Shown: in pieces, positions 8,340 through 16,471 of the stretch
How the letters are laid out: the number at the start of each line of letters is the position of its first letter
Position numbering within the stretch: the first letter of the stretch is position 1
Source of the DNA: Microbacterium immunditiarum
Lineage (GTDB): Bacteria; Actinomycetota; Actinomycetes; Actinomycetales; Microbacteriaceae
Direction of reading: 5' to 3'
NCBI RefSeq assembly: GCF_013409785.1
Contig: NZ_JACCBV010000001.1
Location: forward strand, 744,001 to 808,000
Length of the DNA stretch: 64,000 bases
Program-made: the position numbers and the translations under genes
Notes under the pieces: generated by a model
What the model was told of the DNA's origin: nothing
Seen by the model: the letters and a program-made list of their open reading frames with translations, nothing else
Databases searched by the model: none

Positions 8340-9221
8340 GTGACGACGATTCAGGAACGAGTGATCGGCGGCAGCATCCGCACCGTGGGTGCGTTCTCAC
8401 CGCGAGCGGGCGCGGCGCTCGCGCTGCCCGTGTTCATGTCCGTCGGTCGGGGTCAGCGCCTGGCCGAGGATGCGATCCCCACGATGGAGCTCGCCCGCAG
8501 GTCGACGGTCCGCATCGACGGCCTCGCCCGGAAGGGCATCGACGTGCGCGTGTACGAGTGGGGGAACGGGGCTGACGTCGTCGTGCTGGCACACGGGTGG
8601 CGCGGGCGGGCGTCGCAGTTCGCCACGCTCGTGCGCGACCTCGTGTTCGAGGGCTTCCGTGTCGTCGCGTTCGACGCGCCCGGTCATGGCGAGACGCCCG
8701 GTCGCGCGACCTATCTCTTCGACTGGACCGACACGCTCGTCGAGCTGCAGCGCAAGTACGGGCTGCTCCACGCCATCGTCGGGCACTCGTTCGGCGCGCT
8801 CGCGGCCCTCGTCGCCGTCTCGGGAGGCGTTGCGACCCGACGCGTCGTGACGGTCGCCGCGCCGGCGGACGCCGATACGCTGCTGTCGCAGTTCAGCGGG
8901 CTTGTCGGGTTCGGGCACACGACCGCCGCCGCGCTGCGGGCCCGGTTCGCCGCAAGGTTCTTCCCGGGCGAAGAGGACCCGTTCCCGCGGATCTCGGCGG
9001 CCGAGCAGCCTGTGCCCGAGTCGACGGAGCTGCTCGTGCTCCACGATCGTGCGGACCGCGTCGTGCCCATCTCCGACCTCGATCGCCTCGCGGCCGCCAA
9101 CCCGCACGCGCGCGTCGTGGTCACGGAGGGCCTCGGCCACAACCGGATCCTCGCCGCGGACCGGTTCCTCGACGAGACCGTCGATTTCCTGGTCAAGCCC
9201 TCGTCGGAGCACTTCGGGTAG
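8340..9221 (+). CDS. Alpha/beta hydrolase
   Basis: 293 residues from a GTG start. The nucleophile elbow G-H-S-F-G puts the catalytic Ser at about residue 150; the oxyanion segment is H-G-W-R-G-R near 85-90, an acid lies in the H-D-R-A-D-R-V-V-P motif, and the catalytic His is in E-G-L-G-H-N-R near the end. Proteins of this type hydrolyse esters, lactones or amides; the substrate cannot be read from sequence. The gene is divergent from tetR across a perfect operator, so it is probably a target of that regulator and may act in the same detoxification response as the glycosyltransferase. It ends 15 bp from the convergent radical SAM gene. Confidence 0.88.
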   Translation: MTTIQERVIGGSIRTVGAFSPRAGAALALPVFMSVGRGQRLAEDAIPTMELARRSTVRIDGLARKGIDVRVYEWGNGADVVVLAHGWRGRASQFATLVRDLVFEGFRVVAFDAPGHGETPGRATYLFDWTDTLVELQRKYGLLHAIVGHSFGALAALVAVSGGVATRRVVTVAAPADADTLLSQFSGLVGFGHTTAAALRARFAARFFPGEEDPFPRISAAEQPVPESTELLVLHDRADRVVPISDLDRLAAANPHARVVVTEGLGHNRILAADRFLDETVDFLVKPSSEHFG

Positions 9222-9236
9222 GGCGCCGCCGCCGGC

Positions 9237-11342
9237 TCAGAAGAGCCGCGACGCCGCGGCTTCCGCCCGCATTCCCCGCGAGGTCGTCACGACGGTCGAC
9301 CGCGCCGCGAGTCCGGAGACGGGCCCGCGGCGCGGACCGTCCTCTTCGCCCTCGCCGTCGAGCCCGTGCACCCGCATGAGCGGTCGCACGCGCTTCGCGA
9401 GCCACGAGCGGTATGCCTTCGAGGCGTACGCGGTCGCCCCCGGGTACAGCCCGCGGTACGACGAGACGAGCTCCGGATGCTCCCGCTCCAGCCACTGCAT
9501 GAACCACTGCTTCGCCCCGGGGCGCAGGTGGAGAGCGCCGTAGACGACGCGGTGCGCGCCCGCCTCCTTGATGCGCGTCAGCGCGTGGTCGATCGCTGGG
9601 ATCGAATCGGTCAGGTGAGGGATGATCGGCATGAGGAAGACCGTCACCCGGAAGCCGGCCTCGGCCGCCGCGCGCACTGTCTCGAGCCGCGCGGTCGCGG
9701 TGGGGGCGCCGGGCTCGATCGACTTCTGCAGGGCATCGTCGAACACCGCGATCGAGGTGGAGATCGTCACACGCACGGAGGACGCGGCATCCGTCAGCAG
9801 CGGAAGATCCCGCCGGATCATCGTCCCCTTCGTGAGGATCGAGAACGGGGTGCCCGACTCGGCGAGCGCTGAGATGATGCCGGGCATGAGGCGGTAGCGG
9901 CCCTCGGCGCGCTGGTAAGGGTCGGTGTTCGTGCCGAGTGCGACCGGCTCGTGCTCCCACGACCCGCGCGCGAGCTCCTTGCGCAGCACGTCGACGACGT
10001 TCACCTTCACGACGATCTGCGAGTCGAAGTCGTGCCCGGCGTCGAGCTCGAGGTACTCGTGCGTGCCGCGCGCGAAGCAGTTGTGGCTGACGACGCCGTT
10101 CGCGATGAAGTCGCCGGTGCCCGTAGTGATGTCGACCATGTCGATCTCGTGTCCGAGGTCTTCGATGCTCACGACGCGCAGGTCGGCGGCCGTCTTGACC
10201 GCTGTGCCGGCGATGGCGAGCTTTCGCGTGATCGCCGGCTCCGTCAGCCGGAAGAACCGCTGCCTCTCGGGAAGGCCGCCCGAGACGCGGATCGTGCGGA
10301 CGCCGTTCGATCGCGCGGGCTCGGTGACGTGTGGGATATGGTGCACGTCGAGCGCCTCGTGGATGAGCCGCAGCGTCTCGGAATCCTTGTTGCTGATGCG
10401 GAGCACACCGCCCGAGCAGGAGCCCTCGGCGTCGAAGACACCCGCGAGAAAGCCGGCGTGCCACTCCGACGTGCGGAGCACGGGGACCGAGGTGACTCGC
10501 GCGATCGCCTCGACGTCGGCGCGTCGAGCGGTGTGGATGGCAGTCATCGCGCGACGCGTCTCCGTCGCGCCGACGAAGGGGCGCGTGACGGTCGGAATCC
10601 CCTCAGCGTCGAGAAGCATGCGCGTGCGATCCAACGCCTCATCGTCCGCGAGAGCCAGCCGGAACCTGTGCACGCTCGTCGTTCGGTCGCCGTACGTGCA
10701 GGTGCCGTGGAAGAGCATGCCGTCGCCCCGAATCATGCCCGTGAGGTAACCGCGCCGATACTCACCCTGCATGAACGGGCCCAGCCGAGTCCGCCCGCCC
10801 AGACCGAAGCCCAGGAGCCGGTCGCTCGTCGTCAGGTATGGCCGTTGCTCGGGCCCGCTCATCGCTCCGCGCACGTGCTTCCAGCCGCGCTCCGTGAGGA
10901 ATCGGTGGTCGGCGCTGGCGACGAGCTGAGTGCCGTCGGCGAGCGTGACCCGGAACGCGCGCTTGCGCGTGGCCCACTTCGCCTTCACGCGCGTCGTGAC
11001 GTAGTGCCGGTAGTCACCCCGCTTCTCCGAGCCGACGATCTCCTGGCCGATCGAGAGCTCGTCTATGCGACGCTGACGGCCGTCGGCGCACAGTACGAGG
11101 GTGTCGGCGCTTACGCAGTATGTGCACGCATGAGAGCAGCCCCGGTAGGGGTTGATGGTCCAGTCGAACGGCACGGCCGATGAGCTCGGCACGTGGTTGA
11201 GCGCCGACTTGCACAGCACCTCGTGGAACGTCATGCCGGCGAACTCCGGCGTCGTGACCGACTGCACGAAGCCGCCCAGGCGTTCCATGCCGGGGAGGGC
11301 CGAGGCATCCGCCGTCGCCAATTGCTGCCCTTGCCACCGCAT
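9237..11342 (-). CDS. Intein-containing Rv2578c-type radical SAM protein
   Basis: 701 residues from the ATG at 11342, where M-R-W-Q-G-Q-Q begins and a promoter sits 7 nt upstream. The radical SAM cluster motif C-S-H-A-C-T-Y-C begins at residue 69. The third Cys position is split by a 346-residue intein (residues 76-421), after which the host sequence resumes as C-F-A-R-G-T-H-E-Y. Splicing would give a 355-residue protein of normal length for the spore-photoproduct-lyase-like Rv2578c family. These proteins use a 4Fe-4S cluster and SAM to make radicals; a DNA repair role is suspected from the family and from the LexA-like box in this promoter. The unspliced form cannot assemble a normal cluster, so activity depends on splicing. 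Confidence 0.9.
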   Translation of the reverse strand: MRWQGQQLATADASALPGMERLGGFVQSVTTPEFAGMTFHEVLCKSALNHVPSSSAVPFDWTINPYRGCSHACTYCVSADTLVLCADGRQRRIDELSIGQEIVGSEKRGDYRHYVTTRVKAKWATRKRAFRVTLADGTQLVASADHRFLTERGWKHVRGAMSGPEQRPYLTTSDRLLGFGLGGRTRLGPFMQGEYRRGYLTGMIRGDGMLFHGTCTYGDRTTSVHRFRLALADDEALDRTRMLLDAEGIPTVTRPFVGATETRRAMTAIHTARRADVEAIARVTSVPVLRTSEWHAGFLAGVFDAEGSCSGGVLRISNKDSETLRLIHEALDVHHIPHVTEPARSNGVRTIRVSGGLPERQRFFRLTEPAITRKLAIAGTAVKTAADLRVVSIEDLGHEIDMVDITTGTGDFIANGVVSHNCFARGTHEYLELDAGHDFDSQIVVKVNVVDVLRKELARGSWEHEPVALGTNTDPYQRAEGRYRLMPGIISALAESGTPFSILTKGTMIRRDLPLLTDAASSVRVTISTSIAVFDDALQKSIEPGAPTATARLETVRAAAEAGFRVTVFLMPIIPHLTDSIPAIDHALTRIKEAGAHRVVYGALHLRPGAKQWFMQWLEREHPELVSSYRGLYPGATAYASKAYRSWLAKRVRPLMRVHGLDGEGEEDGPRRGPVSGLAARSTVVTTSRGMRAEAAASRLF
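10080..11117 (-). other. Intein with LAGLIDADG homing endonuclease
   Basis: The insert begins with Cys1 (codon 11117-11115, C-V-S-A-D-T-L-V-L) and ends with the canonical V-V-S-H-N (Asn codon 10082-10080), followed by +1 Cys of the C-extein. A block B T-x-x-H motif is visible as A-S-A-D-H-R-F-L. Two dodecapeptide motifs, Y-L-T-G-M-I-R-G-D-G and F-L-A-G-V-F-D-A-E-G, mark a DOD endonuclease. The acidic residues of both are kept, so the endonuclease may be active. The insertion point is the third Cys of the Fe-S motif, a highly conserved site typical of intein targets. Confidence 0.93.
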
Positions 11343-11349
11343 GCGGACT

Positions 11350-11378
11350 ATTCGAACAGAGATTCGAGGTAGAGTCAA
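11350..11378 (-). promoter_or_regulatory. LexA-box promoter of the radical SAM gene
   Basis: On the minus strand TTGACT (11378-11373) and TCGAAT (11355-11350) are 17 bp apart, and the -10 lies 7 nt from the ATG, so the mRNA is probably leaderless. The plus-strand sequence TCGAAC-N4-ATTCGA at 11352-11367 matches the actinobacterial SOS box TCGAAC-N4-GTTCGA with one mismatch and overlaps the -10. Two more TCGAAC half-sites occur at 11408 and 11417. DNA-damage induction is the inference. Confidence 0.7.
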
Positions 11379-11553
11379 CCGACGCAGCGACGAATACCGA
11401 AGCGCATTCGAACGGATCGAACCTCTCCCGAGAATCATCGATGGAACTCGGTGCCATGATGTGCAAGACTCGATACCAGGCGCGCGCACACGCGAAGCCG
11501 TAGGACCTGGGCGTCCCACGAGGCCGCTCACTCGAAGACGAGAGGAGACGCGC

Positions 11554-12717
11554 ATGGAGCGCAACATCTACGACGAGGACCACGAGGCGTTCCGCGACGT
11601 CGTCAAGGAGTTCGTCAAGCGCTACGCGACCGACGACAAGCGTCGGCAATGGGACGCCGACGGCGAGGTCGACCGTGCCACCATGCTCGCGGCGGGAGAG
11701 GCCGGCATCATCGGGCTCTCGGTGCCGGAGGAGTTCGGCGGTGCGGGAATGCTGCAGGACTACCGCTTCCGCTCGATCGTCCTCGAAGAGACCATCGGTG
11801 CCGGCCTCGGCTCGCTCGCGGGCGCGCTGGGCATCCAGGACGACCTGGCCGTGCCGTACATCGCGCACATGGGCACGCAGGAGCAGAAGGAGAAGTGGCT
11901 CCCCGGCATGGCGACCGGTGAGATCCTCGGCGCTCTCGCGATGACCGAGCCCGGCGCGGGCAGCGACCTGCGCGGCATCAAGACCACCGCCAAGCGGGTC
12001 GAGGGCGGGTACGTCGTCAACGGCGCCAAGACGTTCATCTCGAGCGGCAAGACCGCCGACATGGTCGTCACCTTCGTCAAGACCGGCGAGGGCACGCGCC
12101 CCGACGCCTTCAGCCTGCTCATCGTCGAGAACGGCATGGAGGGCTTCGACCACGGCAAGAAGCTCGAGAAGATGGGCTTCCACGGCTGGGACACCGCCGA
12201 GCTGTCGTTCACAGACGTCTTCGTCCCCGAAGAGAACCTCATCGGCGGCAAGGAAGGCCTCGGCTTCATCCAGCTCATGATGAACCTGCCCCTCGAGCGC
12301 CTCTCGATCGGCGTCGCGGCCGCGGCCGCGGGCGAGGCCGCGTACGTCTGGACCCGCGACTACACCCTCAGCCGTGAGGCTTTCGGCGAGCGCATCGCCG
12401 ACTTCCAGAACACGCGCTTCAAGCTCGCCGACATGGCGACGACCGTCGACGTCATGTGGGCGTATGTGGACCGCGCGATGATGCTCTACAAAGACAAGAA
12501 GCTCACCGCCGAAGAGGCCGCCAAGGTCAAGTTCTGGGCGACCGATCGCGAATGGGAACTGCTCGACATCGGCGTGCAGCTGCACGGCGGCTACGGCTAC
12601 ATCACCGAGTACCCGATCGCTCGCGCGTTCCTCGACGCCCGCGTCCACCGCATCTACGGCGGCACGAACGAGATCATGCGCGACATCGTCAGCCGCGAGA
12701 TCGTCGGCAAGCGCTGA
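11554..12717 (+). CDS. Acyl-CoA dehydrogenase
   Basis: 387 residues, normal for the family. The start at 11554 has GAGGAG 7 nt upstream. The FAD-binding signature M-T-E-P-G-A-G-S-D and the C-terminal Y-G-G-T-N-E-I-M-R are present; the second is the region that contacts FAD and CoA in this family. It oxidises a fatty or branched-chain acyl-CoA to the enoyl-CoA, passing electrons to ETF. No ETF or other beta-oxidation gene is next to it, so the chain-length preference is open. It is preceded by a 211-bp region that also holds the divergent radical SAM promoter, and followed by a strong hairpin. Confidence 0.93.
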   Translation: MERNIYDEDHEAFRDVVKEFVKRYATDDKRRQWDADGEVDRATMLAAGEAGIIGLSVPEEFGGAGMLQDYRFRSIVLEETIGAGLGSLAGALGIQDDLAVPYIAHMGTQEQKEKWLPGMATGEILGALAMTEPGAGSDLRGIKTTAKRVEGGYVVNGAKTFISSGKTADMVVTFVKTGEGTRPDAFSLLIVENGMEGFDHGKKLEKMGFHGWDTAELSFTDVFVPEENLIGGKEGLGFIQLMMNLPLERLSIGVAAAAAGEAAYVWTRDYTLSREAFGERIADFQNTRFKLADMATTVDVMWAYVDRAMMLYKDKKLTAEEAAKVKFWATDREWELLDIGVQLHGGYGYITEYPIARAFLDARVHRIYGGTNEIMRDIVSREIVGKR

Positions 12718-12730
12718 GCTCACCGAGACC

Positions 12731-12789
12731 AGAGACGGATGCCGCGGCCACCCCTCGGGGGAGGGGGCGCGGGCGCGGCATCCGTCTCT
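12731..12789. terminator. Strong hairpin between acyl-CoA dehydrogenase and GNAT genes
   Basis: Perfect 16-bp arms (12731-12746 and 12774-12789, AGAGACGGATGCCGCG and its complement) surround a 27-base loop between convergent genes. The arms contain the GGATGCCGC word seen throughout the window. Confidence 0.7.
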
Positions 12790-12828
12790 ATCTCTCGAGG
12801 AGTGACCGCCGGACGGCGACCGATGCGA

Positions 12829-13503
12829 TCAGCCGTCGAGCACCGCGCGCAGCGCCTCGACGCCTTCGAGCTCGACCGGCGCACCGAGCAGCGAGGCGTT
12901 GCGGTCGCGCACCTCGAGCCAGCGCTCGCGCGTCATGAGGTAGTTGCGGTGGGCGACGGCCGCGCCCTCGCGGGCGACGGTCACCACGCCGTTGTGGAGA
13001 TACCCGACCCTGCGCGAGACGGCGCTCGACGCCGGGTTGTCGACGAACGCGCCCGACGTCGCCTCGAGCGCGCCGAGTCCGTCGAAGAGCAGCTCGAGCA
13101 TGAGCACGCGCATGCGGGTTCCGATGCCGTGGCCCTGATGCTCGCGGCCGAGCCACGATCCCGTCTGCACCTTCCGCAGCACGCGCCAGTCGCTGCCGCT
13201 CGCGCCCTGCATCCCCGCCGGTGCACCGTCGACGAGGACGGCGAGGTCGAGGTGGAGCTCCTCCGGGCCGACGCGGGGGCGGATGCTCCAGTGGTACGAG
13301 ACGACCGATCGCGCGACCTCGTCCGGCGTCCCGCGCGTCCACGGGACCGCGAAGGGCATCCGGTCCTCGTCGTGGATTCCGCGCGCGGCGACATCCGCGA
13401 GGGCGACGAGCAGCTCGTCGTCGGCCCAGCGGAGCTCGAGGTCGCCGGCTCGCGCTCGGACGCCCGTGGCGGGCCAGATGCGGGCGAGGTCGGCGGAGGT
13501 CAC
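12829..13503 (-). CDS. GNAT-family N-acetyltransferase
   Basis: 224 residues from a GTG start. The acetyl-CoA pyrophosphate loop is visible as R-E-H-Q-G-H-G-I-G-T-R near residues 119-129, matching Q/R-x-x-G-x-G/A. The pattern S-x-A-F-V-D-N-P-A-S-S-A-V-S-R-R-V-G-Y is typical of RimJ/RimL-like GNATs. It would transfer an acetyl group from acetyl-CoA to an amine on a protein or small molecule; the acceptor is unknown. It converges with the acyl-CoA dehydrogenase gene. Downstream of the ECF T gene on the same strand it is separated by a palindromic repeat, so it is probably a separate unit. Confidence 0.85.
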   Translation of the reverse strand: MTSADLARIWPATGVRARAGDLELRWADDELLVALADVAARGIHDEDRMPFAVPWTRGTPDEVARSVVSYHWSIRPRVGPEELHLDLAVLVDGAPAGMQGASGSDWRVLRKVQTGSWLGREHQGHGIGTRMRVLMLELLFDGLGALEATSGAFVDNPASSAVSRRVGYLHNGVVTVAREGAAVAHRNYLMTRERWLEVRDRNASLLGAPVELEGVEALRAVLDG

Positions 13504-13547
13504 GCGCGCAAGTATGGCGGATCGTCGCGGTCGTCGTGGTCGCAGGG

Positions 13548-13610
13548 GGTCGAGATTGCGCGGATGACGGCATCCGGATCATCTCGGCCGCGGTTCGCGC
13601 AATCTCGACC
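13548..13610. repeat. REP-like palindromic element, copy 1
   Basis: Perfect 15-bp arms GGTCGAGATTGCGCG (13548-13562) and its complement (13596-13610) flank a loop containing GGATGACGG and CATCCGGATC. It shares the CGAGATTGCGCG core with copies at 24923, 31112 and 31211. It lies downstream of the ECF T gene, where it could act as a terminator. Confidence 0.7.
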
Positions 13611-13655
13611 GGGGATGGGGCGGGGGTGGGGCGGGCCCGGGGCCGGGGGTGGCGG
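13611..13655. repeat. G-rich tract next to palindrome
   Basis: Repeated runs of four to five G on the plus strand follow directly after the palindrome right arm. They could form a G-quadruplex. Read on the minus strand it is a C-rich stretch between the ECF T stop codon and the hairpin. Confidence 0.5.
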
Positions 13656-14528
13656 TCACGCGAGCCCCCAGGGGAAGAAGATCCAGAGCACGATGGCGGA
13701 TGCCACCCAGAACGCGATGAGGAAGACCGTGTCACGCGCGCGGAACGGTACGAGGTGGCGCTCCGTGCGGTCGGGATAGGCGCCGAACGCGCGCGCGTCC
13801 ATCGCGAGGGCGACGCGCTCGGCGTGGCGGATCGCACCCGCGAGCAGCGGCACGATGTATCCCGCCCAGCGCGCGACGGCGGTGAACGGACCGCGGCCGC
13901 CGTGTGCTCCGCGCACGCGGTGCGCCTGCCGGATGATCTCGAGCTCATGCCGGAACCGCGGCACGAAGCGGAACGCCGCGAGCGCCGTGTACCCGATGCG
14001 GTACGGAACGCGCAGCTGCTGCACGGTCGCGCGCACGAGGTCGGGTCCGGTCGTGCTGAGTCCCGCGATGAACGCGAGCACGACGATCGCGGCGATGCGC
14101 AGTCCCGTCGCGACGCCGATCTCGAGGGCGCCGCGGTAGAGGGTCCACGCGCCGAGCTGCACGACCGGGGAGGTGTCGGCGACCAGCGCCGCGTCGGTCC
14201 ACAGCGCGAACCCGAGGGCGATGACGGCCCCGAACGCGGGCACGCCGAGGAGGAGCGCGGCGAGACCGCGCGTGAACCGCACGCCGATCAGCAGCACGAC
14301 GGCCGTCAGCGCGATGAACGCGAGCGGCGTCTGCACGTCGCGCACGAAGATCAGCATCACCATCGCGGGCAACGGCGCGAAGATCTTCGCGAGCGGGTTG
14401 AGGTCGTACAGGAAGCGGACGGGCGAGTGCGAAACGGGACCGGCGTACGGGTCGACCACGGGAGCGGTGGGCGGGTCGGATGCGGCGGCTGCGGCATCCG
14501 TCAGCTCGAGACGTGACCGGTTGCTCAT
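13656..14528 (-). CDS. ECF transporter transmembrane (T) component
   Basis: 290 residues with about five hydrophobic segments (roughly residues 50-68, 70-90, 92-112, 135-160 and 268-286). Two cytosolic Ala-Arg-Gly-like coupling motifs (A-H-R-V-R-G-A and M-D-A-R-A-F-G) are where EcfT helices dock on the ATPases. It is the membrane scaffold of an energy-coupling-factor importer. Its start overlaps the stop of the ATPase gene by 4 bp, so the two are translationally coupled. The order S, double-ATPase, T is the same as in ykoEDC-type vitamin transporters, but the cargo cannot be fixed from sequence. Confidence 0.88.
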   Translation of the reverse strand: MSNRSRLELTDAAAAASDPPTAPVVDPYAGPVSHSPVRFLYDLNPLAKIFAPLPAMVMLIFVRDVQTPLAFIALTAVVLLIGVRFTRGLAALLLGVPAFGAVIALGFALWTDAALVADTSPVVQLGAWTLYRGALEIGVATGLRIAAIVVLAFIAGLSTTGPDLVRATVQQLRVPYRIGYTALAAFRFVPRFRHELEIIRQAHRVRGAHGGRGPFTAVARWAGYIVPLLAGAIRHAERVALAMDARAFGAYPDRTERHLVPFRARDTVFLIAFWVASAIVLWIFFPWGLA

Positions 14529-16357
14529 GCCGTGCCGCCCGGGAGGTCGGCGAGGCGCGCGATGCCCGCGAGCTCGGGGTGCGAGGTCAGTGCGTCGAAC
14601 GCGCGGCGCAGGGGAGGGAGCCGAAGGCCCGCGCCGACGATCAGCTCGGAGTCGGCGAAGAGGTGCGCGGTGTCGCCCGCGGCCGCGACGCGACCCTCGC
14701 GCAGGATCACCGTGCGGTCGGCGTACTCGGTCACAAGCTGCATGTCGTGGGTGACGACGATGATCGTGGTGCCCTCGGCGTTGAGGTCGCGCAGGAGCGA
14801 GAGGAGCTCGTCGGCGCGAGCGCGGTCCTGTCCGAACGTCGGCTCGTCGAGCACGAGCAGCGGCGCACCGCCGTCAAGGGCGGCTCCGGCGAGGGCGGTC
14901 CCGACCGAGAGGCGGCGCTTCTGCCCGCCGGACAGGCGGAACGGATGCGTCGCCGCCTTGTCACGCAGGCCGAAGCGGTCGAGCAGTGCTTCCGTGCGGG
15001 CGCGCACCTCGTCGTCGGGGAGATGCCGCAGGCGGAGGCCGTGCGCGAGCTCGTCGAACACGGTGTGCGCGATGAACTGGTGCTCCGGGTTCTGGAACAC
15101 GAACCCGACGCGGGCGGAGAGCGTGCGGCTGTCGGCGCGGCCCACGTCGAGGTCGCCGATGCGGACGGTTCCGCGCGGCGGACGCACGACGCCCGCGATC
15201 GCCTGCACCAGGGTCGTCTTGCCCGCTCCGTTCGCGCCGATTACCGCGACGAAGTCCCCCTTGCGGATGTCGAGCTCGATGTCGTGGAGCACGATCGAGC
15301 GCCCGCGGCGCAGCGTGAGGCCGCGGACCTCGACGAGAGCGCGCCGGGCGGGCGGTGCGTCTCGCTGCGCTCGCTCAGCGACCGGGGAGGGGGACTGCGC
15401 TCGCTCAGCGACCGGGGAGGGGGACTGCGCTCGCTCGGCATCCGGTGTCACCGCTGGCTCCGCGTCGAGCGCCGCGCGCAGCTCGTCCGGCGTGAGCGGC
15501 AGCGGGTCGAGGCGCAGCCCCGAACGCCGCAGCCGCAGCGCCGCGCGCGCCGACGTCGGAAGCCACACGCCCATCGCGTGCAGCTCGTCGGCTCGGCGGC
15601 GCAGCACGTCGTCGACCGAGCCGTCGGCCACGAGGCGTCCGTCGTGGTCGAGCACGATGACGCGGCCGACGAACTCCACCGCGGCGTCGAGGTTGTGCTC
15701 GATGAGCACGATCGCGCGGTCGCCCGCGCCGGCGAGCTCGCCGAGCGCGGCGTAGAACTCCTCGATGCCGTTCGGGTCGAGGTTCGCCGTCGGCTCGTCG
15801 AGAACGAGCAGCGACGATCCCATCGCGAGGGCGCACGCGATCGCGAGCCGTTGGCGGCCGCCGCCGGAGAGGCGGTCGGGGTTCGTGAAGCGGCGGTGCC
15901 ACAGGCCGACGCGGCGCAGCGCCGACTCGGCACGTGCGAGCACCTCGTCGACGGGCAGCCGCAGGTTCTCCGGCCCGAATGCGACCTCGTCGAGCAGCGT
16001 CCCTGTGACCAGCTGCGTGTCGGGGTCCTGGAACACCATCGCGACGTGCGGGCTCAGGCGTGCGACGGGGTTCTCGACCGTGTCGAGCCCACCCACCTCG
16101 ACCGTCCCGGCGACATCGGCCGGCACATCGTGGGGGATGAGGCCGTTCAGCGCGAGCGCGAGCGTCGACTTGCCGGAGCCGCTCGGACCGAGCACGAGGA
16201 CGACCTCGCCCGCCGAGACCTCGAACGAGACGTGCGCCGGAGTGGGCTCGGGTGAGCCCTCGTACGTGACGGCCAGATCCTGCACGCGGAGGAGGGGCTG
16301 CGCCTTGTCGCGTCCGACCGCGCGCGCGGCGGACGCGTCGCGCTGGAGTGCGGTCAC
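14525..16357 (-). CDS. ECF transporter double ATPase (two ABC domains)
   Basis: 610 residues from a GTG start with GAGGGGA upstream; two ABC cassettes are fused in one chain. The first has Walker A G-P-S-G-S-G-K-S (57-64), signature L-S-G-G-G-R-Q-R and Walker B L-L-V-L-D-E-P-T. The second has G-A-N-G-A-G-K-T-T near 373-381, L-S-G-G-Q-K-R-R and L-V-L-D-E-P-T. Both D-E motifs are intact, so both sites should hydrolyse ATP. The linker (about residues 305-335) holds a duplicated A-E-R-A-Q-S-P-S-P-V unit. It energises the S/T complex encoded on either side. An operator-like palindrome and a hairpin separate it from the S gene, so it may also have its own promoter. Confidence 0.92.
   Translation of the reverse strand: MTALQRDASAARAVGRDKAQPLLRVQDLAVTYEGSPEPTPAHVSFEVSAGEVVLVLGPSGSGKSTLALALNGLIPHDVPADVAGTVEVGGLDTVENPVARLSPHVAMVFQDPDTQLVTGTLLDEVAFGPENLRLPVDEVLARAESALRRVGLWHRRFTNPDRLSGGGRQRLAIACALAMGSSLLVLDEPTANLDPNGIEEFYAALGELAGAGDRAIVLIEHNLDAAVEFVGRVIVLDHDGRLVADGSVDDVLRRRADELHAMGVWLPTSARAALRLRRSGLRLDPLPLTPDELRAALDAEPAVTPDAERAQSPSPVAERAQSPSPVAERAQRDAPPARRALVEVRGLTLRRGRSIVLHDIELDIRKGDFVAVIGANGAGKTTLVQAIAGVVRPPRGTVRIGDLDVGRADSRTLSARVGFVFQNPEHQFIAHTVFDELAHGLRLRHLPDDEVRARTEALLDRFGLRDKAATHPFRLSGGQKRRLSVGTALAGAALDGGAPLLVLDEPTFGQDRARADELLSLLRDLNAEGTTIIVVTHDMQLVTEYADRTVILREGRVAAAGDTAHLFADSELIVGAGLRLPPLRRAFDALTSHPELAGIARLADLPGGTA
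15359..15445 (-). repeat. 30-bp repeat in ECF ATPase linker, with dispersed-repeat copy 2
   Basis: Two identical 30-bp units (15366-15395, 15396-15425) and a third partial copy encode A-E-R-A-Q-S-P-S-P-V in the linker between the ABC domains. Bases 15359-15384 on the minus strand match 24 of 26 bases of the helicase insert at 4799-4824. Confidence 0.85.
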
Positions 16358-16390
16358 GGGTTCCCCTCAGGACGAGCCGGCAGAACCCAA

Positions 16391-16410
16391 CTTAGTCCGG
16401 CCTTACCTAG
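16391..16410. promoter_or_regulatory. Operator-like palindrome before the ECF ATPase gene
   Basis: CTTAGTCCGGCCTTACCTAG is an imperfect palindrome about 34 bp upstream of the GTG start. It agrees with the DtxR/IdeR iron-box consensus at about 12 of 19 positions, too few for a firm call. TAAGTT on the minus strand within it could be a -10 element. Confidence 0.3.
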
Positions 16411-16427
16411 CCCGCGACCGCGGTCGG

Positions 16428-16467
16428 GGCATCCGTCTCATCTCGTGAGCCGGCCGTGACGGATGCC
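16428..16467 (-). terminator. Hairpin between ECF S and ATPase genes
   Basis: GGCATCCGTC and GACGGATGCC pair over 10 bp with a 20-base loop in the 114-bp gap. It could terminate or attenuate transcripts from the S gene promoter. Confidence 0.4.
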
Positions 16468-16471
16468 GCGC

